From: Candidatus Gastranaerophilales bacterium
GTDB lineage: Bacteria > Cyanobacteriota > Vampirovibrionia > Gastranaerophilales > Gastranaerophilaceae
DNA length: 21,201 bases
Reading direction: 5' to 3'
NCBI GenBank assembly: GCA_944323585.1
Contig: CALUTA010000011.1
Span: 1 to 21,201, forward strand
Each line of letters starts with the position of its first letter. Positions within the stretch are counted from its first letter, which is position 1. Below the pieces are notes generated by a model. It worked only from the letters and a program-made list of their open reading frames with translations, made no database searches and was not told the origin of the DNA. A program made the translations under genes and the position numbers. Below, piece by piece: positions 13,830 through 21,039 of this stretch.

Positions 13830-13856
13830 ATAACAAATATTTTTTACATGCAAAAT

Positions 13857-14075
13857 CTATGCCTGAATGGCATTATCAGAGTTTTGCAACCCTTTGCCGT
13901 TGAGCAGATTTCCGATACCTCCCGCAGGCATATAAGCAACCTGATTAGGAACATGAATTGAATTCATTTCTTCTAATTTTTTCTTAAATCCTTTTTTATC
14001 TATTGATTGGCTTGAATAATCTTCATAACTTCTATCGACTTTATAATCACTTCCGATTCTTTCTACTCCGGCCAT
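13857..14075 (-). CDS. Small hypothetical protein, 72 aa
   Basis: Function not recognised. It begins MAGVERIGSDYKVDRSYEDY; the product is polar, with a Lys-rich middle (DKKGFKKKLEEM) and a Gly/Asn-rich end, no signal peptide or membrane segment. AAAGGAG lies about 10 nt before the ATG. The gene is divergent from hisS and 57 nt upstream of coaX. Its upstream region carries TTATATATGTAAGAGA and TGTAACAAAA, shared with the 57-residue gene at 1031-1204. Confidence 0.65.
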   Translation of the reverse strand: MAGVERIGSDYKVDRSYEDYSSQSIDKKGFKKKLEEMNSIHVPNQVAYMPAGGIGNLLNGKGLQNSDNAIQA

Positions 14076-14223
14076 AATGTAAATCTCCTTTGTTTATGCA
14101 TGAGTCCTCTTAATATATCTCTTACATATATAAAGTATATTATTCCATTAAAATTGCTTTGATTAACAAATTTTGTTACATAAGTTCACAAAAAACAACC
14201 CAAATTTAATCATATCTTGATTG

Positions 14224-14258
14224 TTGACAAAAAGAATTTGTCTAAATATAATTTTCTT
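14224..14258 (+). promoter_or_regulatory. Consensus promoter of hisS, leaderless start
   Basis: TTGACA (14224-14229), a 17-bp spacer and TATAAT (14247-14252), a perfect sigma-70 type promoter. The hisS ATG at 14259 follows the -10 after 6 nt, exactly where RNA should start, with no Shine-Dalgarno sequence. Confidence 0.8.
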
Positions 14259-15503
14259 ATGGCTAAGATTATTAATGTTGTAAAAGGGACAAAAGATATA
14301 CTTCCGGCAGATGCCCCAATGTGGCAGATGCTTGAAAAGAACGCACTTGAAGTGTTTTCCAAATACGGATATAAAGAAATCAGAACACCGATTTTTGAAG
14401 TAACGGAACTTTTTGCAAGAGGGGTCGGCGACACAACGGATATCGTGAACAAAGAAATGTACACCTTTGAAAAAAGCGACCGCTCACTGACTTTGCGTCC
14501 GGAAAACACGGCAGGTGTAGTCAGATCATTTATAGAAAACGGTATGACAAGGCTTTCACCGCCTGTCAAACTCTGGTATAAAGGTCCTATGTTCCGCTAC
14601 GAACGTCCGCAGGCAGGACGCCAGCGCCAGTTTCATCAGGTCGGAATTGAGATGTTCGGGGTTAAAGAACCGACAGCTGATGCCGAAGCAATACTTTTAG
14701 CCGTAAACTACCTTAAATCTCTCGGATTGAACGATCTAGAGGTTGAAATTAATTCTCTTGGCTGCCCTGAATGCCGTGAGGCTTATAAAAACAGGATTAA
14801 AGAAGTTTTGAAACCTGAATTTGACAATCTTTGCGACGACTGCAAAAACAGATACGAGAAAAATCCGCTCAGGCTTCTTGACTGCAAAGTAGAATCCTGC
14901 AAAGCAATCTTTGAAAAACCCGAAATTAAGGCGGTAATTCAATCTGACTTTATCTGCGAAGCTTGCGCTGAACACTACTCAAAACTTAAAACATACTTAG
15001 ATGAACTTAATATAAAATACGTCGAAAACAAACTTCTTGTAAGGGGTTTGGACTACTACAACAGAACTGTTTTTGAAATCAAATCAAACAATCTGGGTTC
15101 TCAAAATGCCGTCTGCGGAGGCGGACGCTATGACAGCCTTGTCCGAAACCTCGGAGGAGAAGACACCCCCGCTGTCGGCTGGGCTATGGGTATGGAAAGA
15201 CTTATTTCGCTTATTCCGCCTGTTGAAACACCAAAACTCGACGGCTATATTGTTTCCAACACAGCGGTTGAAGCCTTCAAACTGGCGGAAGAACTTAGAA
15301 ATGCAGGGGTTGAAGTAGAATTCGACCTTCAAAACAAAAAATTCACAAAACAGCTTGAAAAAGCATCAAAAGTGGCTCAATATGCGCTTATTCTGGGCGA
15401 AGATGAAATAAAAACCAATACTGTGTCCGTTAAAAATCTGGCAACATCAACACAAAAATCAATTGCCAGAGCTAACATAGGGAGTGAATTTAAAAATGTC
15501 TGA
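14259..15503 (+). CDS. hisS: Histidyl-tRNA synthetase
   Basis: Class II synthetase charging tRNA-His. The 414 residues begin MAKIINVVKGTKDILPADAP. Motif 2 (GPMFRYERPQAGRQRQFHQV), the His-specific LVRGLDYYNRTVFE, and motif 3 (GGGRYDSLVRNLGG, then GWAMGMERLI) are present, and an anticodon-binding domain closes the protein. The frame runs upstream to 14217, but that stretch contains the promoter; both homology and promoter place the start at 14259. Its last 8 nt overlap the next gene. Confidence 0.96.
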   Translation: MAKIINVVKGTKDILPADAPMWQMLEKNALEVFSKYGYKEIRTPIFEVTELFARGVGDTTDIVNKEMYTFEKSDRSLTLRPENTAGVVRSFIENGMTRLSPPVKLWYKGPMFRYERPQAGRQRQFHQVGIEMFGVKEPTADAEAILLAVNYLKSLGLNDLEVEINSLGCPECREAYKNRIKEVLKPEFDNLCDDCKNRYEKNPLRLLDCKVESCKAIFEKPEIKAVIQSDFICEACAEHYSKLKTYLDELNIKYVENKLLVRGLDYYNRTVFEIKSNNLGSQNAVCGGGRYDSLVRNLGGEDTPAVGWAMGMERLISLIPPVETPKLDGYIVSNTAVEAFKLAEELRNAGVEVEFDLQNKKFTKQLEKASKVAQYALILGEDEIKTNTVSVKNLATSTQKSIARANIGSEFKNV

Positions 15504-15840
15504 ATTACTTGATGAAGTAATCTCAAAGTTATCAAATGCCTTCAGAAGAACCTTTGATGACTACAAAGGGCTGTACCTTTTCGGCACCTGCATTGACGGT
15601 GAAATTCATGAGGGAGAAGATATCGAAATTGTCGCAATCTTTGACATAGAAGACAAGTCAAAGCGCGAACAAATATGGCCGATAATCGGCAAAATCGAAA
15701 CAACACTTGATGTTTGCATAGATTTATACCCTTACACAATGGACGACTTCAAAAAAGACGAAGATTTGTATGAAGAAGTAATGGAAGAAGGGATTTTTTA
15801 CAACCCGCTCGGCATCAGGCAGAATAAGGGGTTGAGTTAA
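15496..15840 (+). CDS. Small nucleotidyltransferase-like protein, 114 aa
   Basis: Resembles minimal nucleotidyltransferase (MNT) domains: YLFGTCIDGEIHEGEDIEIVAIFD (residues 27-50) stands where the family has a GSxxxG...SDIDL motif. G30-T31 replaces Gly-Ser, and D42-I-E44 replaces the usual Asp-x-Asp; a later acidic residue is D76 (LDVCIDLY). The start overlaps the hisS stop (ATGTCTGA), so the two are translationally linked. A GTG at 15484 is an alternative start, but the GGGAG spacing fits the ATG better. No HEPN partner is adjacent, so a toxin-antitoxin role is not supported. Confidence 0.7.
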   Translation: MSELLDEVISKLSNAFRRTFDDYKGLYLFGTCIDGEIHEGEDIEIVAIFDIEDKSKREQIWPIIGKIETTLDVCIDLYPYTMDDFKKDEDLYEEVMEEGIFYNPLGIRQNKGLS

Positions 15841-15847
15841 TCCGCTC

Positions 15848-15875
15848 TTGATTTATTTACAAAATGTGCTATAAT
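15848..15875 (+). promoter_or_regulatory. Promoter of the 65-aa gene
   Basis: TTGATT (15848-15853), a 16-bp spacer and TATAAT (15870-15875). The leader of about 28 nt carries AGGGGA before the ATG. Confidence 0.6.
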
Positions 15876-15909
15876 AAGAACTTGTTAACCGGAAATTCAG
15901 GGGAAAATT

Positions 15910-16107
15910 ATGGAAAAAATTACTATTCGTTCAGACAGGGACACAGATTACACTTTTCAGTACAAAGGAGAAGATGTAACTCTTAAAGCCAGAAGTATTT
16001 TGAGCATTGCAGACGGGCTTAATCACGTTGTTTTGCCGACCTGCGCTATGAAGATTGCTAACAATCTTATCATCATCAAGGATGACGTTAAGAAAAAAGC
16101 TGAATAA
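15910..16107 (+). CDS. Small hypothetical protein, 65 aa
   Basis: Function not recognised. It begins MEKITIRSDRDTDYTFQYKG; the pattern of short alternating hydrophobic stretches suggests a small beta-rich domain, followed by a Lys-rich end. AGGGGA lies about 7 nt before the ATG and a good promoter precedes it. No signal peptide. Confidence 0.7.
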   Translation: MEKITIRSDRDTDYTFQYKGEDVTLKARSILSIADGLNHVVLPTCAMKIANNLIIIKDDVKKKAE

Positions 16108-16141
16108 CACGCTTCTGCCAGCCAAATAAATAGAATAAATT

Positions 16142-16211
16142 TGTCATTCTGAGCCTGTAATCAGAGATTCTTCGGGCTTTGCCCTCAGAATTACAGTTAG
16201 GCGAAGAATCC
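16142..16211. repeat. Decayed GTCATTCTGAG/GAAGAATC intergenic repeat
   Basis: GTCATTCTGAGC (16143-16154) and GGCGAAGAATCC (16200-16211) are the two ends of a widespread intergenic palindrome type. Between them lies a second, inverted copy: GATTCTTCGGGC (16166-16177) and GCCCTCAGAATTAC (16181-16194). This is a nested, decayed element. Confidence 0.6.
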
Positions 16212-16257
16212 ACTTATTTTCATGTATATCAATGAATAATTGCGAATTTTTAAATAG

Positions 16258-16297
16258 AAAACAGCCTTTCAATATTGTTTAAAAAGGCTGTTTTTTT
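16258..16297. terminator. Bidirectional terminator
   Basis: AAAACAGCCTTT (16258-16269) pairs with AAAGGCTGTTTT (16283-16294), 12 bp, followed by a T-run on the plus strand. It separates the plus-strand 65-aa gene from the convergent TPR gene. Confidence 0.8.
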
Positions 16298-16336
16298 AAT
16301 ATCCGTTTAAAACTAAAAATCCGTCGGGTTCAAAGC

Positions 16337-17950
16337 CTATGCCGCAATCACCGGAACATAATCTTCGCCGTCTCGAGAAACCCTGTATGCCCATGGCTGG
16401 TTATTTGTTGTCGTTTTTTCTGGCTGAGCTTCGCCTGAAAGGTTTGCAAGCTTTTCATTGATACTGTCAATCAAATCATTGTTGCCAGTTTTTTCAGCAT
16501 AAGTTTTCGCTTTCTGAAGCAGGCCTCTGGCTTTATTATCGCAATTGTAGTCAATCATAATGTCCGCAGCATCCATATAATTCTGCGCAACTTTCAGCGG
16601 AGAATCAGCATCAGCATAATGTTTAACAGCTTTTGAGTAAGACTTTAAAGCCTCCTGAGGTTCGCCGAATCTGTCGTAAGCCTTTGCAAGACTTGACGAA
16701 ACATAACCTTTAACTTTGGAATTATCAGTTTCTGCCGCAAGATCATCTGCTACAGTAAGATAATCAAGAGCATCTTGCTCATACATATCTCTGTAAATAT
16801 TTCCCATCTTGGTCAAAGATGTTGACTGTGCCGCAAGGTTTTCACACTCACCGCCCCAGGCAACAGAGCTGTAATAGTGGTCTAGCGCAGGTTTAATCTG
16901 GTTTACATCATCATAAATCTGCCCCATTGCATAGTGAGCTTTTGTCTTCACATTGTTGTCAGTTGTCTGCTTAAGCGACATATTATAACTTTTTAGAGCC
17001 TGTGCATAAATATCATGGTCATCATAAATTTTTCCGACTTCATAATATATTTTGGCGCCCGTTTCGGTATCTCCGAGTTCTTCTGCTCTTTCAAGCGCCT
17101 TTTGGAAATTTGCGATTGCTTTTTTAGGCTCATTTGCATAAGCAAGCCGCTTTGATTGAAGGAACATTGTTTTTAGTTCTTTGTCCTCAGGAACAAAAAC
17201 ATTAGATTTGGTCTGTTCCTCTGCAAGAGGCTGTTCTTCAACAACAGAGCTTGAGACCTCCATTTCTGTGACATTTTCCGGCATAGCGGAGGTTTCTGAT
17301 TTATGAATTTTTTCAGTAGAACCTTCAGGAAATTTTACAAGAAACTGGGGATTGATATTATTTTCGTTATATTTGAAATCAATATCCTGCAAAAACAGAG
17401 CATTGACCCAGTTTTCAACAACCTTTGAATCTTTATTCAGTGTAGCTGAAATATATCTGTCTAACTGGCGTGAAGCATTCATCAAATCTGATTTAACAAG
17501 ATTTGTATCAGGATTTGGCTGTGCAAGCTCGGCCTGAATCAGGCTGAGTCTGTTATTTACTTCATTGCTGAGATCTTCGGGGGTCCCGATTGCAATTGCA
17601 GTATTTTTAAAATCCTTAAGAATCTGCGCAATATTGATAGTTGCAGATCTGCCCGCAGAAGCGGCAGCCTGCCCTGAACTCTTTGCGGACTGAGATGAAA
17701 CCTGACCGCCGGCACTGTATGAATATTGTCCGTAAAGCTGCTGCGCACGCTGGGATTGTGCAGGTGTAATATTTTGATACCCTTGAGTATATTGCAGCCC
17801 GCGGCTCCTGCCTTGAGAATCGGCACGCTCTTCCTGTTCCGCCTGCGTCAATGTCTTTTGGGCATCTTCATCCTGTTTCTTTTTAACAAGAGTTCTGCCG
17901 TCTTTTACAATATAAGGGCGCTGATATATATTGTTTAAGTTCAACCCCAT
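16337..17950 (-). CDS. TPR-repeat protein, 537 aa
   Basis: Tetratricopeptide-repeat scaffold. The N-terminal 110 residues are Gln/Ser-rich and disordered (MGLNLNNIYQRPYIVKDG...), a middle helical region covers about 110-190, and about six TPR units follow (for example AIANFQKALERAEELGDTETGAKIYYEVGKIYDD; ALKSYNMSLK; EALKSYSKAVKHYADAD). The tail ends WAYRVSRDGEDYVPVIAA. No signal peptide. The frame runs 10 residues further to an ATG at 17980; neither start has a good ribosome binding site, and I prefer 17950 because the extension is Cys/Arg-rich and unlike the rest. The role is unknown, probably protein-protein assembly. Confidence 0.75.
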   Translation of the reverse strand: MGLNLNNIYQRPYIVKDGRTLVKKKQDEDAQKTLTQAEQEERADSQGRSRGLQYTQGYQNITPAQSQRAQQLYGQYSYSAGGQVSSQSAKSSGQAAASAGRSATINIAQILKDFKNTAIAIGTPEDLSNEVNNRLSLIQAELAQPNPDTNLVKSDLMNASRQLDRYISATLNKDSKVVENWVNALFLQDIDFKYNENNINPQFLVKFPEGSTEKIHKSETSAMPENVTEMEVSSSVVEEQPLAEEQTKSNVFVPEDKELKTMFLQSKRLAYANEPKKAIANFQKALERAEELGDTETGAKIYYEVGKIYDDHDIYAQALKSYNMSLKQTTDNNVKTKAHYAMGQIYDDVNQIKPALDHYYSSVAWGGECENLAAQSTSLTKMGNIYRDMYEQDALDYLTVADDLAAETDNSKVKGYVSSSLAKAYDRFGEPQEALKSYSKAVKHYADADSPLKVAQNYMDAADIMIDYNCDNKARGLLQKAKTYAEKTGNNDLIDSINEKLANLSGEAQPEKTTTNNQPWAYRVSRDGEDYVPVIAA

Positions 17951-18108
17951 ACCGGTTTTACAATACCTCACTAATCTCATTGCAACACTAAAACTGATAG
18001 TGCGTCAATTTAACTATAACCTGATTTACACATATTGTTATCAATCTTTTGGATGAAATATTCAATTCTTATTTAAGGTTTTTTGAGGTAATGTCAAGAC
18101 AAGCTAAG

Positions 18109-18357
18109 TTATTCATTCAAATTTTCGTACAAAGCAGGTGCTTCCTGCACGCTTACGTTGTTTTGCGGAATTTTTAATACTCTTACGCAGACCGTACGGT
18201 TGGCATATTCAATCTTTATTATATCCCCTTCTTTCAATTGTTTTGAAGGTTTGGCAGGATTGTCATTCACCAGAACCCGCCCCATGTCGGAAACTTCATT
18301 CGCAACCGTTCTTCTCTTTATCAATCGTGAAACTTTTAAATATTTGTCTAATCGCAT
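18109..18357 (-). CDS. rqcP: S4-domain ribosome quality control protein RqcP
   Basis: RqcP (YabO/Hsp15-like) binds stalled 50S subunits and helps RqcH add C-terminal Ala tails. The 82 residues are one S4 RNA-binding domain: MRLDKYLKVSRLIKRRTVANE, then GRVLVNDNPAKPSKQLKEGDIIKIEY, and NRTVCVRVL. AAGGAAG lies about 5 nt before the ATG. It is upstream of, but about 160 nt from, the TPR gene and divergent from the phosphoesterase gene. Confidence 0.88.
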   Translation of the reverse strand: MRLDKYLKVSRLIKRRTVANEVSDMGRVLVNDNPAKPSKQLKEGDIIKIEYANRTVCVRVLKIPQNNVSVQEAPALYENLNE

Positions 18358-18407
18358 TTTTTCTTCCTTTACTTTTTACAAAATTTTATCACGGAAATAT
18401 TTTATGT

Positions 18408-18413
18408 TATAAT
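18408..18413 (+). promoter_or_regulatory. -10 box of the metallophosphoesterase gene
   Basis: Perfect TATAAT, 37 nt before the ATG at 18451; TTTATC at 18385-18390 is a weak -35 at 17 bp. Confidence 0.5.
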
Positions 18414-18450
18414 CACTCTGTAAAATTAACAAAAGGGGTAATTCTGCCGG

Positions 18451-19266
18451 ATGAGAAGATTTCTTATTAATATATTATCTGTACTGATTTTTTTAACCGC
18501 AACCACCGGAATAGCCGGAGCAAAAGATATCAAATTTGTTCAAGTAACAGACGTTCATTATACAGTTCAAAATGAATATTCTAAAGATGCTCTTGCTGGT
18601 GCTGTCGAAAATATTAACAAACTAAAAGACATATCCTTTGTTATATTCACAGGCGACAATATCGGAAGCCCCAAACAAGAAAATCTGGTCGGATTTGTCA
18701 GAGAAGCTAATAAGCTGGATGTTCCTTATTACCTTGTTATAGGCAACCATGATGTTTACAAAGCCGGCGGAATGTCTAAAGTCAATTACATTGACATAGT
18801 CAAAGACAATAACATTTTATACAGACCATCAAAACCAAACTATGTCTTTAAAAAAGACGGTTTTGTTTTTATCGTGGTTGATGGAGCTAAAGAAGTAATT
18901 CCCGGTTCCATCGGATATTACAAAGATTCCACTCTTGCCTGGCTTGACAAACAACTTAAGAAAAACAAAAAACATCCTGTAATAATTTTCCAACACTATC
19001 CGCTTGTTGAGCCGAAAGAACACAAGTCACACAGAACATATCTCCCGGAAAAATATTTTGAGGTTCTGGCAAAACACAAAAATGTAATCGCAATAATTTC
19101 AGGTCACTATCACGTAAATGCGGAAAAAATGCAGGACGGGATTTATCACATTTCAACACCGGCGCTTATCAACCCGCCCAATTATTACAAGGTGATAGAT
19201 ATTGTTACAACTCCCGGATTTTCACCTATGATTTACACCGAGCTTAAAGCGGCTGATGTAAAATAA
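18451..19266 (+). CDS. Exported calcineurin-like metallophosphoesterase
   Basis: The 271 residues begin with a signal peptide (MRRFLINILSVLIFLTATTG, probable cut after AGA at residues 22-24). The metallophosphoesterase motifs are in order: D34-V-H36, GDN (68-70), GNHD (98-101), H182 in FQHYP, and GHYH (218-221), a complete dinuclear metal site. It probably hydrolyses phosphate esters in the periplasm or at the membrane; substrate unknown. AAGGGG lies 12 nt before the ATG, a long spacing. Confidence 0.87.
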   Translation: MRRFLINILSVLIFLTATTGIAGAKDIKFVQVTDVHYTVQNEYSKDALAGAVENINKLKDISFVIFTGDNIGSPKQENLVGFVREANKLDVPYYLVIGNHDVYKAGGMSKVNYIDIVKDNNILYRPSKPNYVFKKDGFVFIVVDGAKEVIPGSIGYYKDSTLAWLDKQLKKNKKHPVIIFQHYPLVEPKEHKSHRTYLPEKYFEVLAKHKNVIAIISGHYHVNAEKMQDGIYHISTPALINPPNYYKVIDIVTTPGFSPMIYTELKAADVK

Positions 19267-19275
19267 ACAGGGATA

Positions 19276-19304
19276 TTGCAATTTTAATATAATAATATTA
19301 TAAT
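19276..19304 (+). promoter_or_regulatory. Promoter of the CorC-family gene
   Basis: TTGCAA (19276-19281), a 17-bp spacer and TATAAT (19299-19304). The leader of about 30 nt includes AAAAGGG before the ATG. Confidence 0.6.
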
Positions 19305-19341
19305 TGTCTAAGAATACAGATATAAAAGGGAAATTAATATA

Positions 19342-20706
19342 ATGGAAGAGTCGGGCAGCATATTATTTAACTTATTCATAATAGTATTTTTACTATTTTC
19401 AAATGGTTTCTTTGTCGCTTCGGAATTTGCGATGGTTAAAGTACGCAAGACAAGAATTGAACAACTTGTAAACGAAGGGAACTTCAATGCCAAAATCGCA
19501 CTTGAAGCAATTAAAGATCTTGACAAATTTATTGCGGCAGTTCAGCTTGGTGTCACTATTTCAAGTATCGGCTTAGGATGGGTCGGAGAAGGCACTCTTG
19601 CAAGAATAATAGAACCAATCTTTGCATTTTTGCCCGGTATCAGCCAGAATGTTGCAACACATACGGTTTCGGTTTCTTTATCCTTTGCGCTGATTACTTT
19701 TTTGCATGTCGTAATAGGCGAATTGATTCCAAAATCCATTGCGTTAGAATACCCGGAGCAGACTTCTCTTGTAATTGCAAGGCCCATGCAGGCTATATCG
19801 TTTGTATTTACGCCTTTCATATGGCTTTTGAACGGTTTTGGAAATTCTTTACTTAATCTTTTCCATGTTCCGCACAAACACAAAGCTTCTCTGGTGCATT
19901 CGACTGAAGAACTTGATATGCTCGTTAATGCCAGCTACAACGGCGGAGTTTTGAACGAAACAGAAAAAGATATTCTTCATAATGTTTTCAAATTTTCTGA
20001 CTTAACAGCAAAGCAGGTTATGGTGCCAAGAACCGATATGGTATGTATTTCAGACGATATAACCCTTGAGGAGCTTAACAAAATTGCGGCCGAAACCCAA
20101 TATACAAGATATCCGGTATACGACAGCGATATCGATCACATAACAGGCTTAATCCATGTTAAAGACTTGTTTGCACTTTCTGTTAAGGATGAAGTTTGTC
20201 CGATTAAAAAACTTCAGCGGGAAGTTATGCTTGTTCCTGAAACAATTACAATGGATAATCTAGTTCTGGAATTCAAAAAACGTAAAGGCCAAATGGCAAT
20301 TGTTATTGACGAATTCGGCGGCACTTCAGGACTTATTACTCTTGAAGACGTGCTTGAAGAAATTTTCGGTGAAGTGCAGGACGAATTTGATGAAGAAGAA
20401 GAAATCTGCGACATTGTTGAGGTTGAACCCAATCACTACATTGCAAATGCGATGGTAAGACTTGATGAAATGGCAGAATTTTTCAAGATTAACGAAAACA
20501 AAATTGACGATGAAGACATTGATACTATCGGAGGTCTGGTTGTGAAGCTTCTGGGCAGAATTGCAGAAGTAAATGACACAGTGACTTTTGAAAACCTGAC
20601 ATTTATAGTAAAAGAAATTGACGGCGCAAGAATTACGAAACTTGATATTATCCAGACTCCGGAAGATACAGAAGAAGATAAAAAAGAGTCAGAAGCCGAA
20701 GAATAA
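19342..20706 (+). CDS. CNNM/CBS-pair/CorC-HlyC family membrane protein
   Basis: Often annotated as a hemolysin-like or CorC magnesium/cobalt efflux protein. The 454 residues have an N-terminal CNNM (DUF21) domain with about four hydrophobic segments (FFVASEFAMVKVRKTRIEQL; ITFLHVVIGELIPKSIALEYPE), a CBS pair (about 225-348: VMVPRTDMVCIS, TRYPVYDSDIDHITGLIHVKDL; VIDEFGGTSGLITLEDVLEEIFGEVQDEFD), and a C-terminal CorC_HlyC domain (about 360-440). The length is typical. The family includes Mg2+ exporters; the ion here is not fixed by sequence. Confidence 0.9.
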   Translation: MEESGSILFNLFIIVFLLFSNGFFVASEFAMVKVRKTRIEQLVNEGNFNAKIALEAIKDLDKFIAAVQLGVTISSIGLGWVGEGTLARIIEPIFAFLPGISQNVATHTVSVSLSFALITFLHVVIGELIPKSIALEYPEQTSLVIARPMQAISFVFTPFIWLLNGFGNSLLNLFHVPHKHKASLVHSTEELDMLVNASYNGGVLNETEKDILHNVFKFSDLTAKQVMVPRTDMVCISDDITLEELNKIAAETQYTRYPVYDSDIDHITGLIHVKDLFALSVKDEVCPIKKLQREVMLVPETITMDNLVLEFKKRKGQMAIVIDEFGGTSGLITLEDVLEEIFGEVQDEFDEEEEICDIVEVEPNHYIANAMVRLDEMAEFFKINENKIDDEDIDTIGGLVVKLLGRIAEVNDTVTFENLTFIVKEIDGARITKLDIIQTPEDTEEDKKESEAEE

Positions 20707-20736
20707 CGGATATTGAAAGGGTTGAGAAAGTTGCTT

Positions 20737-20760
20737 TCACACTTGATTGGTTAAGTGTGA
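20737..20760 (+). other. Hairpin in the CorC-family 3' region
   Basis: TCACACTT (20737-20744) pairs with AAGTGTGA (20753-20760), 8-bp stem with 8-nt loop. There is no T-run, so it is an mRNA end structure rather than a terminator. Confidence 0.45.
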
Positions 20761-20781
20761 AGTTAGTTGAAGCGGCAAACA

Positions 20782-20980
20782 TTTTGTCATTGCGAGCCGA
20801 AGGCGAAGCAATCCAGCTTTTTTCTCACCCTCTCCCTGATGACTGGATGACAAAAATATTTGATTCTTCGCTTCGCTCAGAATGACGCTCTTTTTTAAGG
20901 AGATCCTTCGGCTTTTGCACTCGCGGTAAACGGGTACGGTTAACGCCTTTCACCCTCTGCTCGTGCGCCTCAGGATGACG
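20782..20980. repeat. Mosaic of decayed palindromic intergenic repeats
   Basis: Three related blocks follow one another. Block A, 20782-20855, has 9-bp inverted ends TTTTGTCAT/ATGACAAAA and holds TTGCGAGCCGAAGGCGAAGC. Block B, 20862-20886, is GATTCTTCGC...CTCAGAATGAC. Block C has GATCCTTCGGC (20902-20912) and CTCAGGATGAC (20969-20979) as ends. Block B is the reverse orientation of the element at 16142-16211. No transposase is present, so any mobilisation would be in trans. Confidence 0.6.
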
Positions 20981-20986
20981 TAACGA

Positions 20987-21017
20987 AAAAATCCTGCCGG
21001 ATTGGCAGGATTTTTTT
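20987..21017. terminator. Bidirectional terminator
   Basis: AAAAATCCTGCC (20987-20998) pairs with GGCAGGATTTTT (21004-21015), loop GGATT, with a T-run on the plus strand and an A-run on the other side. It sits between the convergent CorC-family gene and the partial gene at the window end. Confidence 0.85.
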
Positions 21018-21039
21018 ATATATCAAATATGGTTTCTGC

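Noticed and set aside
15496..15840. MNT/HEPN toxin-antitoxin module
   Set aside because: There is no HEPN-like partner; the next gene is a 65-aa protein with its own promoter.
15856..15861. TTTACA as -35 of the 65-aa gene
   Set aside because: Only 8 bp from TATAAT; TTGATT at 15848 has the right spacing.
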